In this document: positions 1 to 9,084 of the stretch, in pieces
Layout of the letters: each line of letters opens with the position of its first letter
Position numbering within the stretch: the stretch's first letter is position 1
Assembly (NCBI RefSeq): GCF_019175345.1
Contig: NZ_CP077717.1
Location: 1,836,001-1,900,000 of the forward strand
From: Saccharolobus shibatae B12
GTDB lineage: Archaea > Thermoproteota > Thermoprotei_A > Sulfolobales > Sulfolobaceae
Direction of reading: 5' to 3'
Length of the DNA stretch: 64,000 nucleotides
Position numbers and translations under genes: made by a program
The notes under the pieces: model-generated
Databases searched by the model: none
Seen by the model: only the letters and a program-made list of their open reading frames with translations
Told to the model about the DNA's origin: nothing

Positions 1-378
1 AAGGAAGAACTTAGGAAGAAGTTAGGAAGGGAAATTCCCAATGTTTCAGTTGAGTTTGTTAATTACCTCCCTCCTCAAGTATTGGCATATGTGAGAGCTA
101 ACGATTACACGATATATGTTAACTACGAACAGTATATGAGAGCTAAGAGAATGGGATATGAGTACGAGTATTTGTACGTTATACTACTGCACGAATATTT
201 ACACGTCGTTGGAATTGCCGATGAAAGAGAGGTAAGAAGGATAGATTTAGAAATGGTAAGAGATAAGTTTGGTGAAAATAGCACAGCGTATAAGATAGCC
301 TTAAATTTGGCTGATCCTAGGGATATATATTTGAATGAATCTCAAAGGTTGGGAGGAAAGCCAAACACATTCATGTGA
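1..378 (+). CDS. HExxH metallopeptidase-like protein, 5'-truncated by window edge
   Basis: The reading frame is open from base 1, so the true start lies outside the window; the visible part is 125 codons. It contains HEYLHVVGIADE, an HExxH zinc-binding motif followed by an acidic residue, as in small zinc-peptidase-like proteins. I see no signal peptide or membrane segment in the visible portion. The third metal ligand is not certain, so peptidase activity is an inference from one motif. Internal TTG and ATG codons exist, but the continuous, protein-like frame upstream argues against an internal start. A 100-base gap separates it from the next gene, which has its own promoter. Confidence 0.7.
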   Translation, partial: KEELRKKLGREIPNVSVEFVNYLPPQVLAYVRANDYTIYVNYEQYMRAKRMGYEYEYLYVILLHEYLHVVGIADEREVRRIDLEMVRDKFGENSTAYKIALNLADPRDIYLNESQRLGGKPNTFM

Positions 379-481
379 CAAAAGGCATTTCTTTTATTAT
401 TTAATACGTTTTATTTAAGTATAATCATTTACCTAAATTGGGAAGCAAAACGTTTATATAGAAAAGAAAGAATTTCCTCTT

Positions 482-901
482 GTGGAAGAGAAAATAGAGA
501 TTTATGGTAATGATTATGACGAGAAGCTTTCTATAATATTTGCTGACCCCAACTTCTTAATGCCAAATCTATTTGGAGCATTAAACGTTGAGGTTAAAGG
601 AAGTGATTTCACTGCAGAGGTCCCTTTATCAACACTACTTGGAAAAGCCACAATGGTAATATATGGTAAAATCTTCACATCTCTCAATTCTGTAACATAT
701 GTCATTAACGTAGCAGGGTATGGACCAGACAAGGGAGGAAAAATAAGAATCCAGTTAGATAGAGGTAGGGTAGTCATGGATATAGAGTTTAATATTCCAC
801 TTGGTTTTTTAAATGCCAGACTGATCAAATCTAGAATAAACGATTTTAGGAATAAGGCGAGTGAGCTAATAAGGGTTGAAAGGATAAAGAGGAAAATCTA
901 A
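482..901 (+). CDS. SRPBCC/START-like hypothetical protein
   Basis: 139 aa, GTG start. A TATA element (tttatata, 453-460) lies about 25 bases upstream of the GTG, which fits a leaderless transcript and supports this start. The alternating strand pattern and a C-terminal amphipathic helix (about residues 110-135) resemble the SRPBCC-fold DUF3211 proteins known from Sulfolobales, but this is a similarity of pattern, not an identified motif. No catalytic residues are evident. Function is unknown; small-ligand binding is the generic expectation for the fold. Confidence 0.6.
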   Translation: MEEKIEIYGNDYDEKLSIIFADPNFLMPNLFGALNVEVKGSDFTAEVPLSTLLGKATMVIYGKIFTSLNSVTYVINVAGYGPDKGGKIRIQLDRGRVVMDIEFNIPLGFLNARLIKSRINDFRNKASELIRVERIKRKI

Positions 902-1014
902 CTTGCCCATAAAAACTTTTTAATTTTAAGGGATAAATTTGAACATTATATAAGGGACAAAGCTATTCATTAGCCCTAAAAATCCTTTTATTGACTCACG
1001 TATAATTGTTTATT

Positions 1015-2370
1015 ATGGACTTTAGCGAATTAAATGAGATAGAGCAAAAGGTAGAGGAGAGGGAGGATTTTTCTGGAGAGAAAGTAAGACCATTAGTCGT
1101 ATTCTTCCCTAAGGATGAGGATGAAGTCATTAGGATCATTAGATTTGCTAAGAAAAATAGATTACCCATAATACCATGGGGTCAAGGAACTAGTTTAACT
1201 GGAGCTGTTTCGTGCGATAAAAACTGTATATTAATAGACCTATCCAAAATGAATAAAATTTTAGAGATAAACGATATTGATTGGTACGTAAGAGTCCAAC
1301 CAGGGATTAAATTAATAGACCTCTTCGAGGAACTAGAGAAAAAAGGCTTTATGTTACCTCCAGATCCAGCAAGCTTCTTTTTATGCTCAGTTGGTGGTGC
1401 AGTAGCTGAATCCTCTGGAGGGATGAGGGGTGTAAGGCATGGTTCGTTCAGGGAATGGGTATTATCTTTACGTGTTGTTCTACCAAATGGGGAGGTAATT
1501 AAGGTCGGAGAACCATTGAGAAAGAATAGGGCTGGGTATGATTTGGTTCATTTATTCGTTGGAAGTGAAGGAACTTTAGGGATAGTAACGGAAATCTGGT
1601 TGAGGATAATACCAATTCCAAAGAGAAAGATGGTTATGATAGCTGCAATGTTAAAGGATTTTGAATCCGCTGGAGAAGTTATAGTAGGCTTGAGGAAGAA
1701 TAAGATATTGCCAGAGCTGTCAGAGTACGTCGATGCTGATGTAGTTAAAGCGTTAAATAAACACTTGAGTGCAAACCTCAAGGAAACAGAGGGAGGGATG
1801 TTATTAATTTCAATAGAAGAAGATAGTGTTAGTGATGTGTTGAAAGTATTAGAGGGAAAGGCAGTTGATATTAAGATTGCTGAAGGCGAAGAGGCGGAGA
1901 AATTGTATTCATTGAGATCACAAGCTGCAATAGCAGTGAAAGCTGAATCAAACAAAGTATTTTACGCTGAAGATATAGTAGTACCAGTTTCTAAACTGCC
2001 AGAGGCTATAAGGAGACTTAGAGAAATAGGTGAGAAGTACAATACTAAATTCTACGTTATCTCGCACATAGGTGATGGTAACCTTCATCCAAACATAATA
2101 ATTGAGGATAAGATAGCAAGAGAAAAGGCATTTGAGGAAATAGCTAGAATGGCGATTGAGCTTGGGGGTTCTGTTAGTGGAGAGCACGGAATTGGTGTGC
2201 AGAAGGCTAAGTTAATGGCTGAGCAAATAGTTAAACATAATGGTTTTAGGGTATTGGATTTAATGTATCAGATAAAGAAGTTAATTGATCCAGATGATAT
2301 AATGAACCCTGACAAGTATGTCGAATTAGCATATAAGCATTTAACTTCTGGGGGTAGAAGTGCTATTTGA
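1015..2370 (+). CDS. FAD-linked oxidase, GlcD / D-lactate dehydrogenase type
   Basis: About 451 aa from the ATG at 1015; a TTG lies three codons upstream, but the T-rich TATA-like stretch near 984-992 sits about 27 bases before the ATG. The N-terminal half is the PCMH-type FAD-binding domain ([10 protein letters not shown] near residue 60, PPDPAS, then [12 protein letters not shown]). The C-terminal half is the FAD-oxidase C domain with GDGNLHPN and SGEHGIG, both hallmarks of GlcD, D-lactate dehydrogenase and 2-hydroxyglutarate dehydrogenases. It would oxidise a 2-hydroxy acid to a 2-oxo acid. No GlcE/GlcF partner follows, so the electron acceptor and exact substrate are open. Confidence 0.88.
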   Translation: MDFSELNEIEQKVEEREDFSGEKVRPLVVFFPKDEDEVIRIIRFAKKNRLPIIPWGQGTSLTGAVSCDKNCILIDLSKMNKILEINDIDWYVRVQPGIKLIDLFEELEKKGFMLPPDPASFFLCSVGGAVAESSGGMRGVRHGSFREWVLSLRVVLPNGEVIKVGEPLRKNRAGYDLVHLFVGSEGTLGIVTEIWLRIIPIPKRKMVMIAAMLKDFESAGEVIVGLRKNKILPELSEYVDADVVKALNKHLSANLKETEGGMLLISIEEDSVSDVLKVLEGKAVDIKIAEGEEAEKLYSLRSQAAIAVKAESNKVFYAEDIVVPVSKLPEAIRRLREIGEKYNTKFYVISHIGDGNLHPNIIIEDKIAREKAFEEIARMAIELGGSVSGEHGIGVQKAKLMAEQIVKHNGFRVLDLMYQIKKLIDPDDIMNPDKYVELAYKHLTSGGRSAI

Positions 2371-2496
2371 CACTTACCCAAAAACTGAAAGGAGAGTTTC
2401 TTCCATAGTGAAAACGAAATAGAGAAATTTAAAGAGTTAAGGACGCCATTAATGTTAGTATTAGGGCTTAGAAGCACAGATAAGTCTTCTCTATAG
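2360..2496 (+). pseudogene. Remnant of an archaeal ATPase N-terminus
   Basis: Starting at a GTG that overlaps the end of the flavin oxidase, the translation [12 protein letters not shown] matches the characteristic N-terminus of the archaeal ATPases found intact elsewhere in this window. A one-base shift then leads into ENEIEKFKELRTPL and MLVLGLRSTDKSSL, a decayed Walker A (the intact copies read GLRRIGKSSL). A stop follows at once and transposase-like debris comes next. The order of family motifs across two frames is good evidence for a decayed gene. Confidence 0.65.
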
Positions 2497-2671
2497 TCTT
2501 TTTCATAATAGTTGCGAAGGGGGACTAGAAGGGATTATCTCAAATTTAGTGGGGAGATGCTGGGAAATGGGCATGTTTAGGGCACTAAAAAGGAGGATCA
2601 GAAAACTTATCAGAAGGAAGCCCAAGAACCTAAACGAGACTAAAGCAAGAGGAATATTACTATACCTTTAA
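2497..2671 (+). mobile_element. Degenerate insertion-sequence fragment
   Basis: The stretch beginning tagtctttttcataata recurs with changes near 4170 and 17687, suggesting the same element family. The final part (2567-2671) translates as a basic peptide containing FRALKRRIRKLIRRKP and LNETKARGILLYL, which looks like an internal piece of a crenarchaeal transposase. No complete frame or terminal repeats were found, so the family is not named. The remainder up to 2737 is A/T-rich and shows nothing else. Confidence 0.4.
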
Positions 2672-2737
2672 GGAATGAAAACGAAAATTTAAGCTTTGTA
2701 TTAAGTGTATAGCGAAACAAAACGTTAGTCCTTAACA

Positions 2738-3131
2738 TTAAAATTCCGCATTAACTTTCTTCTTTAATTCTTCATCATTCGATACGATCTCTAATCCATT
2801 CTCTAACGCTGTTGTAACGTGAATAGAATCTTCAACATCTATACTGTATTTTCTAACATTTTCAGCAATTTTACTCCACTCGGGGAGTTCCAAATATCCT
2901 ATTCCTAAAGACTCAAGGGCTTTGATTACTGTTTTAACTAAATTATAGTCCTTTATTGATTTACCGAGTATTCTACTTAATACTATTACCAATAGAAATG
3001 GGGTTATAATTGAAGTGTATTTATCATCATCTTTAATACTAAGCCACTTCTTAGCTCTTTCACCATATATCCTATCACCAGTTAGATAGTAGATAAAAAC
3101 ATTTACATAAAATATTTTCCCTTACTTGTCA
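2738..3131 (-). pseudogene. vapC: Broken VapC-family PIN-domain toxin
   Basis: The antitoxin's last codons overlap an ATG (about 3129-3131), the normal vapBC overlap. From that ATG the frame stops after nine codons; a shift of one base restores KIFYVNVFIYYLTGD and a complete PIN-like sequence to 2738 (EDSIHV and IVSNDEEL near the end). The shift falls in a run of A's (four where five would keep the frame). In addition, the usual first catalytic aspartate of the N-terminal motif (as in YVDVNVF) is absent, as if two codons were lost. The toxin is therefore probably inactive. Internal TTG initiation at 2992 would give only 84 aa lacking the N-terminal strand. Confidence 0.7.
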
Positions 3132-3388
3132 TTTAATAATACCTCCGTTAACGCTTCATTTATTATATTATCTATATCCACTTTCCCTAAATCTTTCCTA
3201 AATATACCATAATATTTGTCAATATCCACCACTATAGACTCTAATATTATTTTAGAACCTTCTACCCTTAACTTTAATTTCTTACTTTTAATTAGTTCTC
3301 TCACTTCTTTAGGTATAGTGATTCTACCTCTATCATCAATTGTTAATATAAATTCCTTGCCCACATCTACCCACTTAATAACCCTCAA
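3122..3388 (-). CDS. vapB: AbrB/SpoVT-type antitoxin
   Basis: 88 aa from a TTG start. The N-terminal swapped-hairpin AbrB domain is clear: LTIDDRGRITIPKEVRE followed by a strand ending in ILES. The C-terminal acidic and hydrophobic tail (about residues 58-88) would bind and neutralise the toxin. It lies directly upstream of, and overlaps, the broken vapC on the same strand. In this family the antitoxin also represses its own promoter. Because the toxin is damaged, this gene may be an orphan regulator or simply decaying. No other in-frame start codon is available near the N-terminus. Confidence 0.8.
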   Translation of the reverse strand: MRVIKWVDVGKEFILTIDDRGRITIPKEVRELIKSKKLKLRVEGSKIILESIVVDIDKYYGIFRKDLGKVDIDNIINEALTEVLLNDK

Positions 3389-3499
3389 ATATAAACTTTT
3401 TCTTTTGGTGTGCTTAGTTGATTCATTCAGTTTAGTTCGTAATTATGATATTATATGATGAAAATTTTTTAGTAATTAATGTTTATTTCAACGTTCTTC

Positions 3500-3790
3500 T
3501 CAAACTCCGACCCTAATACCCAGAGCCCTACCGATTACAGAATTCGCCAAGTGGATCATCCACGCGTAGGCCCAGAACTTGAGCTTAGCCTCAACTACTC
3601 GCCCTGTAAAACTCGTTGCCCTAACCGATTTCCCGAAAATACGCTTTACAGAGAACAAGGCCTCAATCCACCATCTAACACCGTAACCCTTCTCCTCCCT
3701 ATAACGATCATAACCCAACTTCCTAGACTCCGTACAGCTTTACGTCTAGAAGGAGGACCGCGCTTAGTACGGTAGACCCAAAACCTATTT
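3500..3790 (-). pseudogene. IS5-like transposase C-terminal remnant
   Basis: On the minus strand, GYDRYREEKGYG, RWWIEALFSVKRIFG and the following FWAYAWMIHLANS form the C-terminal catalytic block of a crenarchaeal IS5-family DDE transposase (the glutamate in WWIEALFS would be the last acidic residue). Just upstream, in another frame, TKRGPPSRRKAVRS is visible, so at least one frameshift separates the two pieces, and the N-terminal half is missing. The plus-strand 98-aa frame over the same bases (3479-3775) is a shadow. Higher GC than the surroundings fits an imported element. Confidence 0.7.
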
Positions 3791-4558
3791 TCAGAAATAA
3801 TCCATTTCAAAATATCATAAAAATTAAGTAACTAAAGTTTATAACTATCTGACAACTAACTAAAAATTTAAAGTAAAAATCTCACCAAATACTCCAATAT
3901 TTATGTATTACTTAAGAAGCAGTAGTATAGTTCATGTTATTCTCCTCACATTTTCTCGTAGATGTTAGAAAAAGAGGAAGAAATACTTTAATTTCATGAA
4001 AATTCAGATAGAATCATTTCCTTTTGATATATTTTATCATATATAAGATGATAACATTTATTAACCCATAATTGTTATATTTAATTAAATGATTTTGAGA
4101 GTACCGAGTAGAAGCGTCCTTTCTGGGAGGAGCTACAACCTCAACTCCAGTCTTGTAGACCTCGTTGACGTCATATGTCTCATAGTCTTTTTCATAATAC
4201 TTGCAAAGGAGTAAAAGGGTTATTAACTTGGTGGGGATGTTGGGAATAAATGAGTTAAGGGGTTTAACTGGCTATATTTTGTATTGACAAAAGCTATATT
4301 CTCTTCGCACTTACTAAGAAATGGACTATAATATGTTAAGCTACTGGTCTATGATAAAAATTCAACTTCATTTCAATGACTGCTGTTAATTATCTTTAAT
4401 AGTTCTCATTACAAACACTTTATTGAATTCTTTATTTACTTCCGATGGTATTTACTATAGGTTGGAGAGTTTGAAAAGAAATACATAACAAGGTCAAGGA
4501 TTTAGAATTATCTTTTATTTTTTGCTTAAAGAGAAGTCACTATGCATAATCTTTTCAT
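3791..4558. other. Gene-free stretch with a second degenerate IS fragment
   Basis: About 770 bases with no credible gene. From about 4110 to 4260 on the plus strand the bases tagtctttttcataata and ttggtggggatgttggga repeat the transposase-like fragment at 2497-2671, with several stops; it is read as a diverged remnant of the same element. The rest is A/T-rich with stops in all frames. The promoter of the next gene begins at 4559. Confidence 0.4.
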
Positions 4559-4591
4559 AACTTGTTTGAAACATGTTTGAAGGAAATATAT
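4559..4591 (+). promoter_or_regulatory. Promoter with double AACWTGTTT operator
   Basis: Two copies of the island's motif are adjacent: aacttgttt (4559-4567) and aaacatgttt (4569-4578). They are followed six bases later by a TATA-like aatatatta (4584-4591). The ATG at 4573 lies inside the second palindrome and upstream of the TATA element, so it is unlikely to be the translation start; the ATG at 4618 is about 30 bases after the TATA box. Confidence 0.6.
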
Positions 4592-4617
4592 TAACGACTC
4601 ATCATCTTAAATTGCCT

Positions 4618-6096
4618 ATGGGTAGGGTATTGGAAGAGGTTAAGAAGAATTATGGAAGGCTGAAGCTATATATAAACGGTGAGCTTATAGATTCTAAAAC
4701 CAATACAATAGGTAAGGCATATAACCCAGCTAAAGACGAAATCATTGCTGAAGTCCCATTCTCAACTAAGGATGAAGTTAAAGAAGCAATACAGTCAGCG
4801 CAAGAGGCGTTTGAGAAGTGGAGAGAAGTCCCAATAACTACTAGAATACAATACCTCTTCGCGCTTAAGAATAAGTTAGAGGAGTATTCGGAGACAATAG
4901 CTAGGATAATAGTTCAGAATCACGGAAAGACCATCCAAGAGGCTAGAGGAGATATGAGGAGAACTATAGAGAATGTTGAGACTGCAATAGGTGTTGCTTA
5001 CACTTTATATAAGGGGGAACATCTAGACCAAGTATCTCAGGAGGTTGATGAGACCGTTGTTAGAGAACCTTTAGGAGTTTTTGGAATTATAACTCCATTC
5101 AATTTCCCAACAATGGTTCCCTTCTGGTACTTACCATTTGCAATAATTTTAGGAAATACGGTGGTCGTTAAGCCTTCTGAAATAACTCCAGTACCAATGG
5201 ATTTTATTACTAAAATTTTTGACGAGGTCAAATTACCTAGAGGTGTTGTAAATCTCGTTCACGGTGCTAAGGATGTAGTTGACGAGTTCCTTACGAATAA
5301 ATTAATCCAAGGTGTAACTTTCGTAGGTTCGACGAGAGTAGGAAAGTACATTTATGAAAATGCGGGGAAAAACGGGAAGAAGGCTATTGTTCAAGCAGGG
5401 GCTAAGAACTTTGTCGTTGTAATGCCAGATGCTGATTTAAATAAGACAATACCCTCTGTTGTCTCAGCGTTCTTTGGTAATGCTGGACAAAGATGTCTAG
5501 CTGCTGCTAATTTAGTGGCAGTAGGGAACATTTATGACGAGGTTAAGAGAAAGTTCATAGAAGCTTCAAAACAATTAAAGATAGGTTACGGTTTAGATGA
5601 AAGTGTAGACATGGGTCCAGTTGTTACAAAAGACGCCAAAAAGAGGATAATAGGATATATAGAGAAGGGTATAGAAGAAGGCGCTAAACTGTTATTGGAT
5701 GGCAGAGAAGTTAAAGTACTTGACTATCCCAATGGATATTTCCTAGGCCCGACAATATTTGACGAGGTTACTCCGGAGATGACAATAGCTAAGGAGGAGA
5801 TATTTGGACCAGTGGCGTCAATAATTCATGTAAGAAGTTTAGATGAGGCAATAGATATTATAAACAAGAGCAATTACGGTAATGCGTCATCGATATTTAC
5901 CACCAGTGGGTATTATGCTAGAAAGTTCAGGCGCGAAGTCAATGCTGGAAATATAGGTATTAATATAGGGGTTGCCGCGCCAATGGCGTTCTTCCCATTT
6001 GGAGGTAGGAAGGAATCCTTCTTTGGCGTACTGCATGGACAAATAGATAGCGTAGATTTCTTCACAGATAAAAAGGTAGTAATAACAAGATGGTAA
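4618..6096 (+). CDS. Aldehyde dehydrogenase, methylmalonate-semialdehyde dehydrogenase type
   Basis: About 492 aa from the ATG at 4618, chosen because the upstream ATG (4573) overlaps the operator and precedes the TATA box. The NAD-dependent ALDH fold is clear: PFNFPTMVPFW, VVKPSE, GVTFVGSTRVG, and the catalytic-cysteine segment GNAGQRCLAAANLVA, whose GQRC form is typical of the MmsA branch; the conserved EEIFGP lies near the C-terminus. In an aromatic-degradation island it may oxidise a semialdehyde or acyl-aldehyde product of ring cleavage. The exact substrate cannot be read from sequence. It ends 27 bases before the convergent regulator gene. Confidence 0.88.
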   Translation: MGRVLEEVKKNYGRLKLYINGELIDSKTNTIGKAYNPAKDEIIAEVPFSTKDEVKEAIQSAQEAFEKWREVPITTRIQYLFALKNKLEEYSETIARIIVQNHGKTIQEARGDMRRTIENVETAIGVAYTLYKGEHLDQVSQEVDETVVREPLGVFGIITPFNFPTMVPFWYLPFAIILGNTVVVKPSEITPVPMDFITKIFDEVKLPRGVVNLVHGAKDVVDEFLTNKLIQGVTFVGSTRVGKYIYENAGKNGKKAIVQAGAKNFVVVMPDADLNKTIPSVVSAFFGNAGQRCLAAANLVAVGNIYDEVKRKFIEASKQLKIGYGLDESVDMGPVVTKDAKKRIIGYIEKGIEEGAKLLLDGREVKVLDYPNGYFLGPTIFDEVTPEMTIAKEEIFGPVASIIHVRSLDEAIDIINKSNYGNASSIFTTSGYYARKFRREVNAGNIGINIGVAAPMAFFPFGGRKESFFGVLHGQIDSVDFFTDKKVVITRW

Positions 6097-6122
6097 AATT
6101 AATTTTTACACTTCTTCTTTTT

Positions 6123-6809
6123 TTAGTTATCCTTTCTCTCCTCTTCTTGCTGCGAAACGTTGTTAATTACATTGTAGAATTTTAGGTCGTCAATATATCG
6201 TTTAATTATTCTCGACTCAGCTGATCTTAAATGGTACGTGAAAGTGGATTTACTTATATTTATCAATTTAGATATTTTATCAGACTTGATTCTCCTAGGA
6301 AAATCAAAATATCCATTTTTATAAGCCAAAATTAAAGTTTTCAGTTCATATGGAGTCAGTTCGTCCTCAGTTACATTTAATTCGTGAAAGCCAATAAACT
6401 CCACAATCCCTTTAGACCTAAGCTTCTCCCTTAATTCATTAATGTAACTTTCATACAATAAAATTCGCCAATATTCCTTCCCATCATACTTAAATCCATC
6501 TAAGATTATCCCATCTACGGAGTTTATAACATCCATCACACTATTTTTGTACCTCTTTCTGAAATCGAAAAGTATTTTCTTACTGTCATTTGTTAGAGAA
6601 ATTGATGAGTATCCAACGAAACTAGTATTTCTCTTTATCTTATTCATTAAATCCTTGTATTTTTTATCCACAACGATTAAGGACCTAATAAAGTTCCTCT
6701 CAGTATCTACAGAAAATCTCAAAGTTTTCACAACGTATTTACCAACTAGATTAGTCCAACAGTTCTCATGTTCAACTGAAAACGTAATTTCCAACAGTCT
6801 GTCACTCAT
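6123..6809 (-). CDS. HTH_10 (bacterio-opsin activator-like) transcription regulator
   Basis: 228 aa. The C-terminal region (LTPYELKTLILAYKNGYFDFPRR, then ISKLINISKSTFTYHLRSAE) is the HTH_10 domain of the bacterio-opsin-activator family; the N-terminal 140 residues would be a sensor domain and show no motif I can name. It is transcribed away from the alcohol dehydrogenase, and the gap between them (6810-7040) holds an island motif at 6993. This position makes it a natural candidate regulator of the aromatic island, perhaps the protein that binds the AAACWWGTTT element, but that is inference. Confidence 0.8.
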   Translation of the reverse strand: MSDRLLEITFSVEHENCWTNLVGKYVVKTLRFSVDTERNFIRSLIVVDKKYKDLMNKIKRNTSFVGYSSISLTNDSKKILFDFRKRYKNSVMDVINSVDGIILDGFKYDGKEYWRILLYESYINELREKLRSKGIVEFIGFHELNVTEDELTPYELKTLILAYKNGYFDFPRRIKSDKISKLINISKSTFTYHLRSAESRIIKRYIDDLKFYNVINNVSQQEEERKDN

Positions 6810-6992
6810 ACATTTTTACCTATAATACTATTTCTGATTAAAATTTTTAAACTTTATGACAATTCTCCTTATCTCAAATTATGAATCAAGAAAAATTACT
6901 CGTAGTAAATTAAGTCGCTATTTAAAACATTAATGTTACATTCATTGAGATTTAATCAAGTCGTTAATCTAATTTACTTAATTTACCATGTC

Positions 6993-7018
6993 AAACATGT
7001 TAGAGAAACCCATTTTAG
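6993..7018 (+). promoter_or_regulatory. Promoter with AAACATGTTA operator
   Basis: aaacatgtta (6993-7002) is followed by a T-rich TATA-like cattttag (7011-7018), about 27 bases before the ATG at 7041. The operator-to-TATA spacing matches the other island promoters. Confidence 0.55.
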
Positions 7019-7040
7019 TAGTAAGATAAAATTTGTTTTG

Positions 7041-8126
7041 ATGAAGGCAGCTAGATTAGTGGAGTTTCAAAAACCTCTGAAAATAGAGGAGCTAGATGTT
7101 CCTAAAGTGGAAAAAGGAGATGTGCTTCTAAAAGTGATAAGCTGTGGAATATGTAGATCAGATTGGCATCTATGGCGTGGAGATCCTGCTTTGGTAGCAT
7201 ACATGCAGTGGAGTGGTGGTAAGTTACCAATAACTCAAGGTCATGAAGTTTATGGAGAAGTCGTAGAGGTCGGAGAGAATGTAGCTAAATTGAAAAAGGG
7301 AGATAAGGTAGTCATGCCTGCTTCTTCTACCGGAGATAATAGGACATGCAAATACTGTATGGAAGGAGATTCAAATGTTTGTGATCACTTGGTAATAGCT
7401 GGTTATGGAATTAATGGGTGCTTTGCCGAGTACATGTTAGTCCCAGAGAGGTCAGTAATTGATCTAGTTAAAGTACCAGATGGTATAAAGCCAGAGTGGG
7501 CTGCTCTAAGTTCTTGTGGTTTTGGAACTTCATGGAACGCGTTTACAATGAAGACTAATTTAAAGCCAGGTGACATGGTGGTCACAATCGGAGCAGGAGG
7601 TATGGGTTTGAGTGGTATAGCAATAGCTAACGCTCTTGGTGCTAAAGTAATAGCTGTAGACGTTAACGAACGATCTTTAGAGAAAGCTAAAATGTTAGGG
7701 AGCATTGAGACTTATAAATATTCTGGTAAGTCTGAAGAATTGAATAATATAGTCGAGGATATTATGAAGAAGTATGGTTCAGTGGATATAGTATACGATA
7801 CTACGGGCATTCCAGATGCAGTTATCCCATTTTTACCCCTCATTAGAGTGCATGGGACATTACTATTAGCCGGACTTATGATGAAAGGGAAAGAGACTTT
7901 TCCATTGCCTGCAGATTTAGTGGTAGCAAGGGAAATCAAAATACAAGGAGTATTAATGTTACCAGCCCAAAAATTTGATGCAATATTTAAATTAATGAAG
8001 GAGGGAAAGATTAACCTAGATCCAGTTACGTACAAGATCATAAGCATATATGATGTCAATGATGCCTACAGAGAAATGAGCGACTACAAAAATGCAGGAA
8101 GAATTATTATTAATAAGTTTAGCTAA
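7041..8126 (+). CDS. Zinc-dependent medium-chain alcohol dehydrogenase
   Basis: About 361 aa from the ATG at 7041 (MKAARLVEF), which is the usual MDR N-terminus. An upstream TTG at 6933 in frame would add 36 residues unlike the family and would run through the operator and promoter. Catalytic zinc ligands: CGICRSDWH and GHEVYGE. A structural-zinc loop is present (NRTCKYCMEGDSNVCDH). The Rossmann motif is GAGGMGLSGIA. It would oxidise a primary or aromatic alcohol with NAD(P). Transcribed alone, divergent from the HTH_10 regulator. Confidence 0.9.
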   Translation: MKAARLVEFQKPLKIEELDVPKVEKGDVLLKVISCGICRSDWHLWRGDPALVAYMQWSGGKLPITQGHEVYGEVVEVGENVAKLKKGDKVVMPASSTGDNRTCKYCMEGDSNVCDHLVIAGYGINGCFAEYMLVPERSVIDLVKVPDGIKPEWAALSSCGFGTSWNAFTMKTNLKPGDMVVTIGAGGMGLSGIAIANALGAKVIAVDVNERSLEKAKMLGSIETYKYSGKSEELNNIVEDIMKKYGSVDIVYDTTGIPDAVIPFLPLIRVHGTLLLAGLMMKGKETFPLPADLVVAREIKIQGVLMLPAQKFDAIFKLMKEGKINLDPVTYKIISIYDVNDAYREMSDYKNAGRIIINKFS

Positions 8127-8147
8127 ATTTTTCCCTTTCTAATTGTG

Positions 8148-8176
8148 AAACGTGTTTTATAAAAGGGTTATTAACC
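8148..8176 (+). promoter_or_regulatory. Promoter with AAACGTGTTT operator
   Basis: aaacgtgttt (8148-8157) lies just before two possible TATA elements, ttttataaaa (8155-8164) and gttattaac (8167-8175). The second is about 25 bases from the ATG at 8196. Confidence 0.5.
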
Positions 8177-8195
8177 TAGGGAAAGAAAAAACAAT

Positions 8196-8996
8196 ATGGA
8201 AGAAACACGTCCTTATTATACCACATTTAGTTTACCAATAACTAAATCGGGCAAGTCTCAAATAGTTCCACCTCCACCATGGATATACGCAATAGAAATG
8301 ATAGGGGTAAAGGTCTATTTTGATCCAGGTAAAGTTCTAGATTTAATACCTCCTCCATTGGAAATAGTAGATGGCGAAGGATTTGTATATGTTGCTAAGA
8401 TTTTCACAGTAAGTGGAAATAGATGGGAGATGTTGTATGAAGACCCTGAAGAGACTAAGTACATGGAGGCTGCGGTGGCCCTAAAGGTCAAGTATAATGG
8501 TAACATTTACACCTATTTCCCATTCATGTGGGTTGATAAAGATCTACCGCTAATTCGTGGGTGGCTGTTAGGCTATCCTAAAAAATTAGCTTACATATCA
8601 ATGTCAGAATTTCATAAACTTCTAGACGGTTACAGTGGTCCTTCTACTGGTGTAAAGATGGGAGGATATGCGTTAAGGAACGGTAAGGAGATAATAAGAA
8701 TGAAAATAACGCTAAGAGAAAAAGTCTCGCAATCCCCAATACCCTTTGGTTCCATAGTACAATTTAGAAGATTCCCAGCTGTCCAAGATGGTACAGATGT
8801 TTACGAGCTAGGACAAGTAATCTCCTCAGACTTTAGAATTGGCGAGGTGTGGAGAGGTGAAGGAGAGGTGATATTAAACGGTTCAATAAATGAGGAGCTT
8901 GAAGTTTTGAAGATAAACAAGATTGAGGGAGGATATTACTTCAATTGGTCATTTAAGCAATTAGGAACAAAGATCCTATCTAGGATTTCGAAATAA
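8196..8996 (+). CDS. Acetoacetate decarboxylase-like protein, copy 1
   Basis: 266 aa. The ADC fold is recognisable: SGKSQIVPPPPW near the N-terminus, the buried strand [10 protein letters not shown], and GWLLGYPKKLAYI, which carries the adjacent lysines corresponding to the Schiff-base lysine site of clostridial acetoacetate decarboxylase (GYPKK). Length fits the family. The next gene is a paralogue with the same motifs. In this setting the pair may decarboxylate or rearrange an oxo-acid from catechol meta-cleavage; this role is inferred from position only. Confidence 0.8.
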   Translation: MEETRPYYTTFSLPITKSGKSQIVPPPPWIYAIEMIGVKVYFDPGKVLDLIPPPLEIVDGEGFVYVAKIFTVSGNRWEMLYEDPEETKYMEAAVALKVKYNGNIYTYFPFMWVDKDLPLIRGWLLGYPKKLAYISMSEFHKLLDGYSGPSTGVKMGGYALRNGKEIIRMKITLREKVSQSPIPFGSIVQFRRFPAVQDGTDVYELGQVISSDFRIGEVWRGEGEVILNGSINEELEVLKINKIEGGYYFNWSFKQLGTKILSRISK

Positions 8997-9034
8997 TTAG
9001 TGAGATATGTTTTTAAGTGAAATAAGAAAACATG

Positions 9035-9066
9035 AAACAAGTTTAATGGAATGCTTATTTAATAGG
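9035..9066 (+). promoter_or_regulatory. Promoter with AAACAAGTTT operator
   Basis: aaacaagttt (9035-9044) is followed by a TATA-like cttatttaat (9054-9063). This places transcription and translation start near 9085 and argues against the upstream in-frame ATG at 9007, which precedes the operator. Confidence 0.55.
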
Positions 9067-9084
9067 TTAGAAGTAGAAGTAATC

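Noticed and set aside
3479-3775. 98-aa plus-strand frame as a gene
   Set aside because: It is antisense to a clear transposase C-terminal remnant and has no protein-like motif or promoter.
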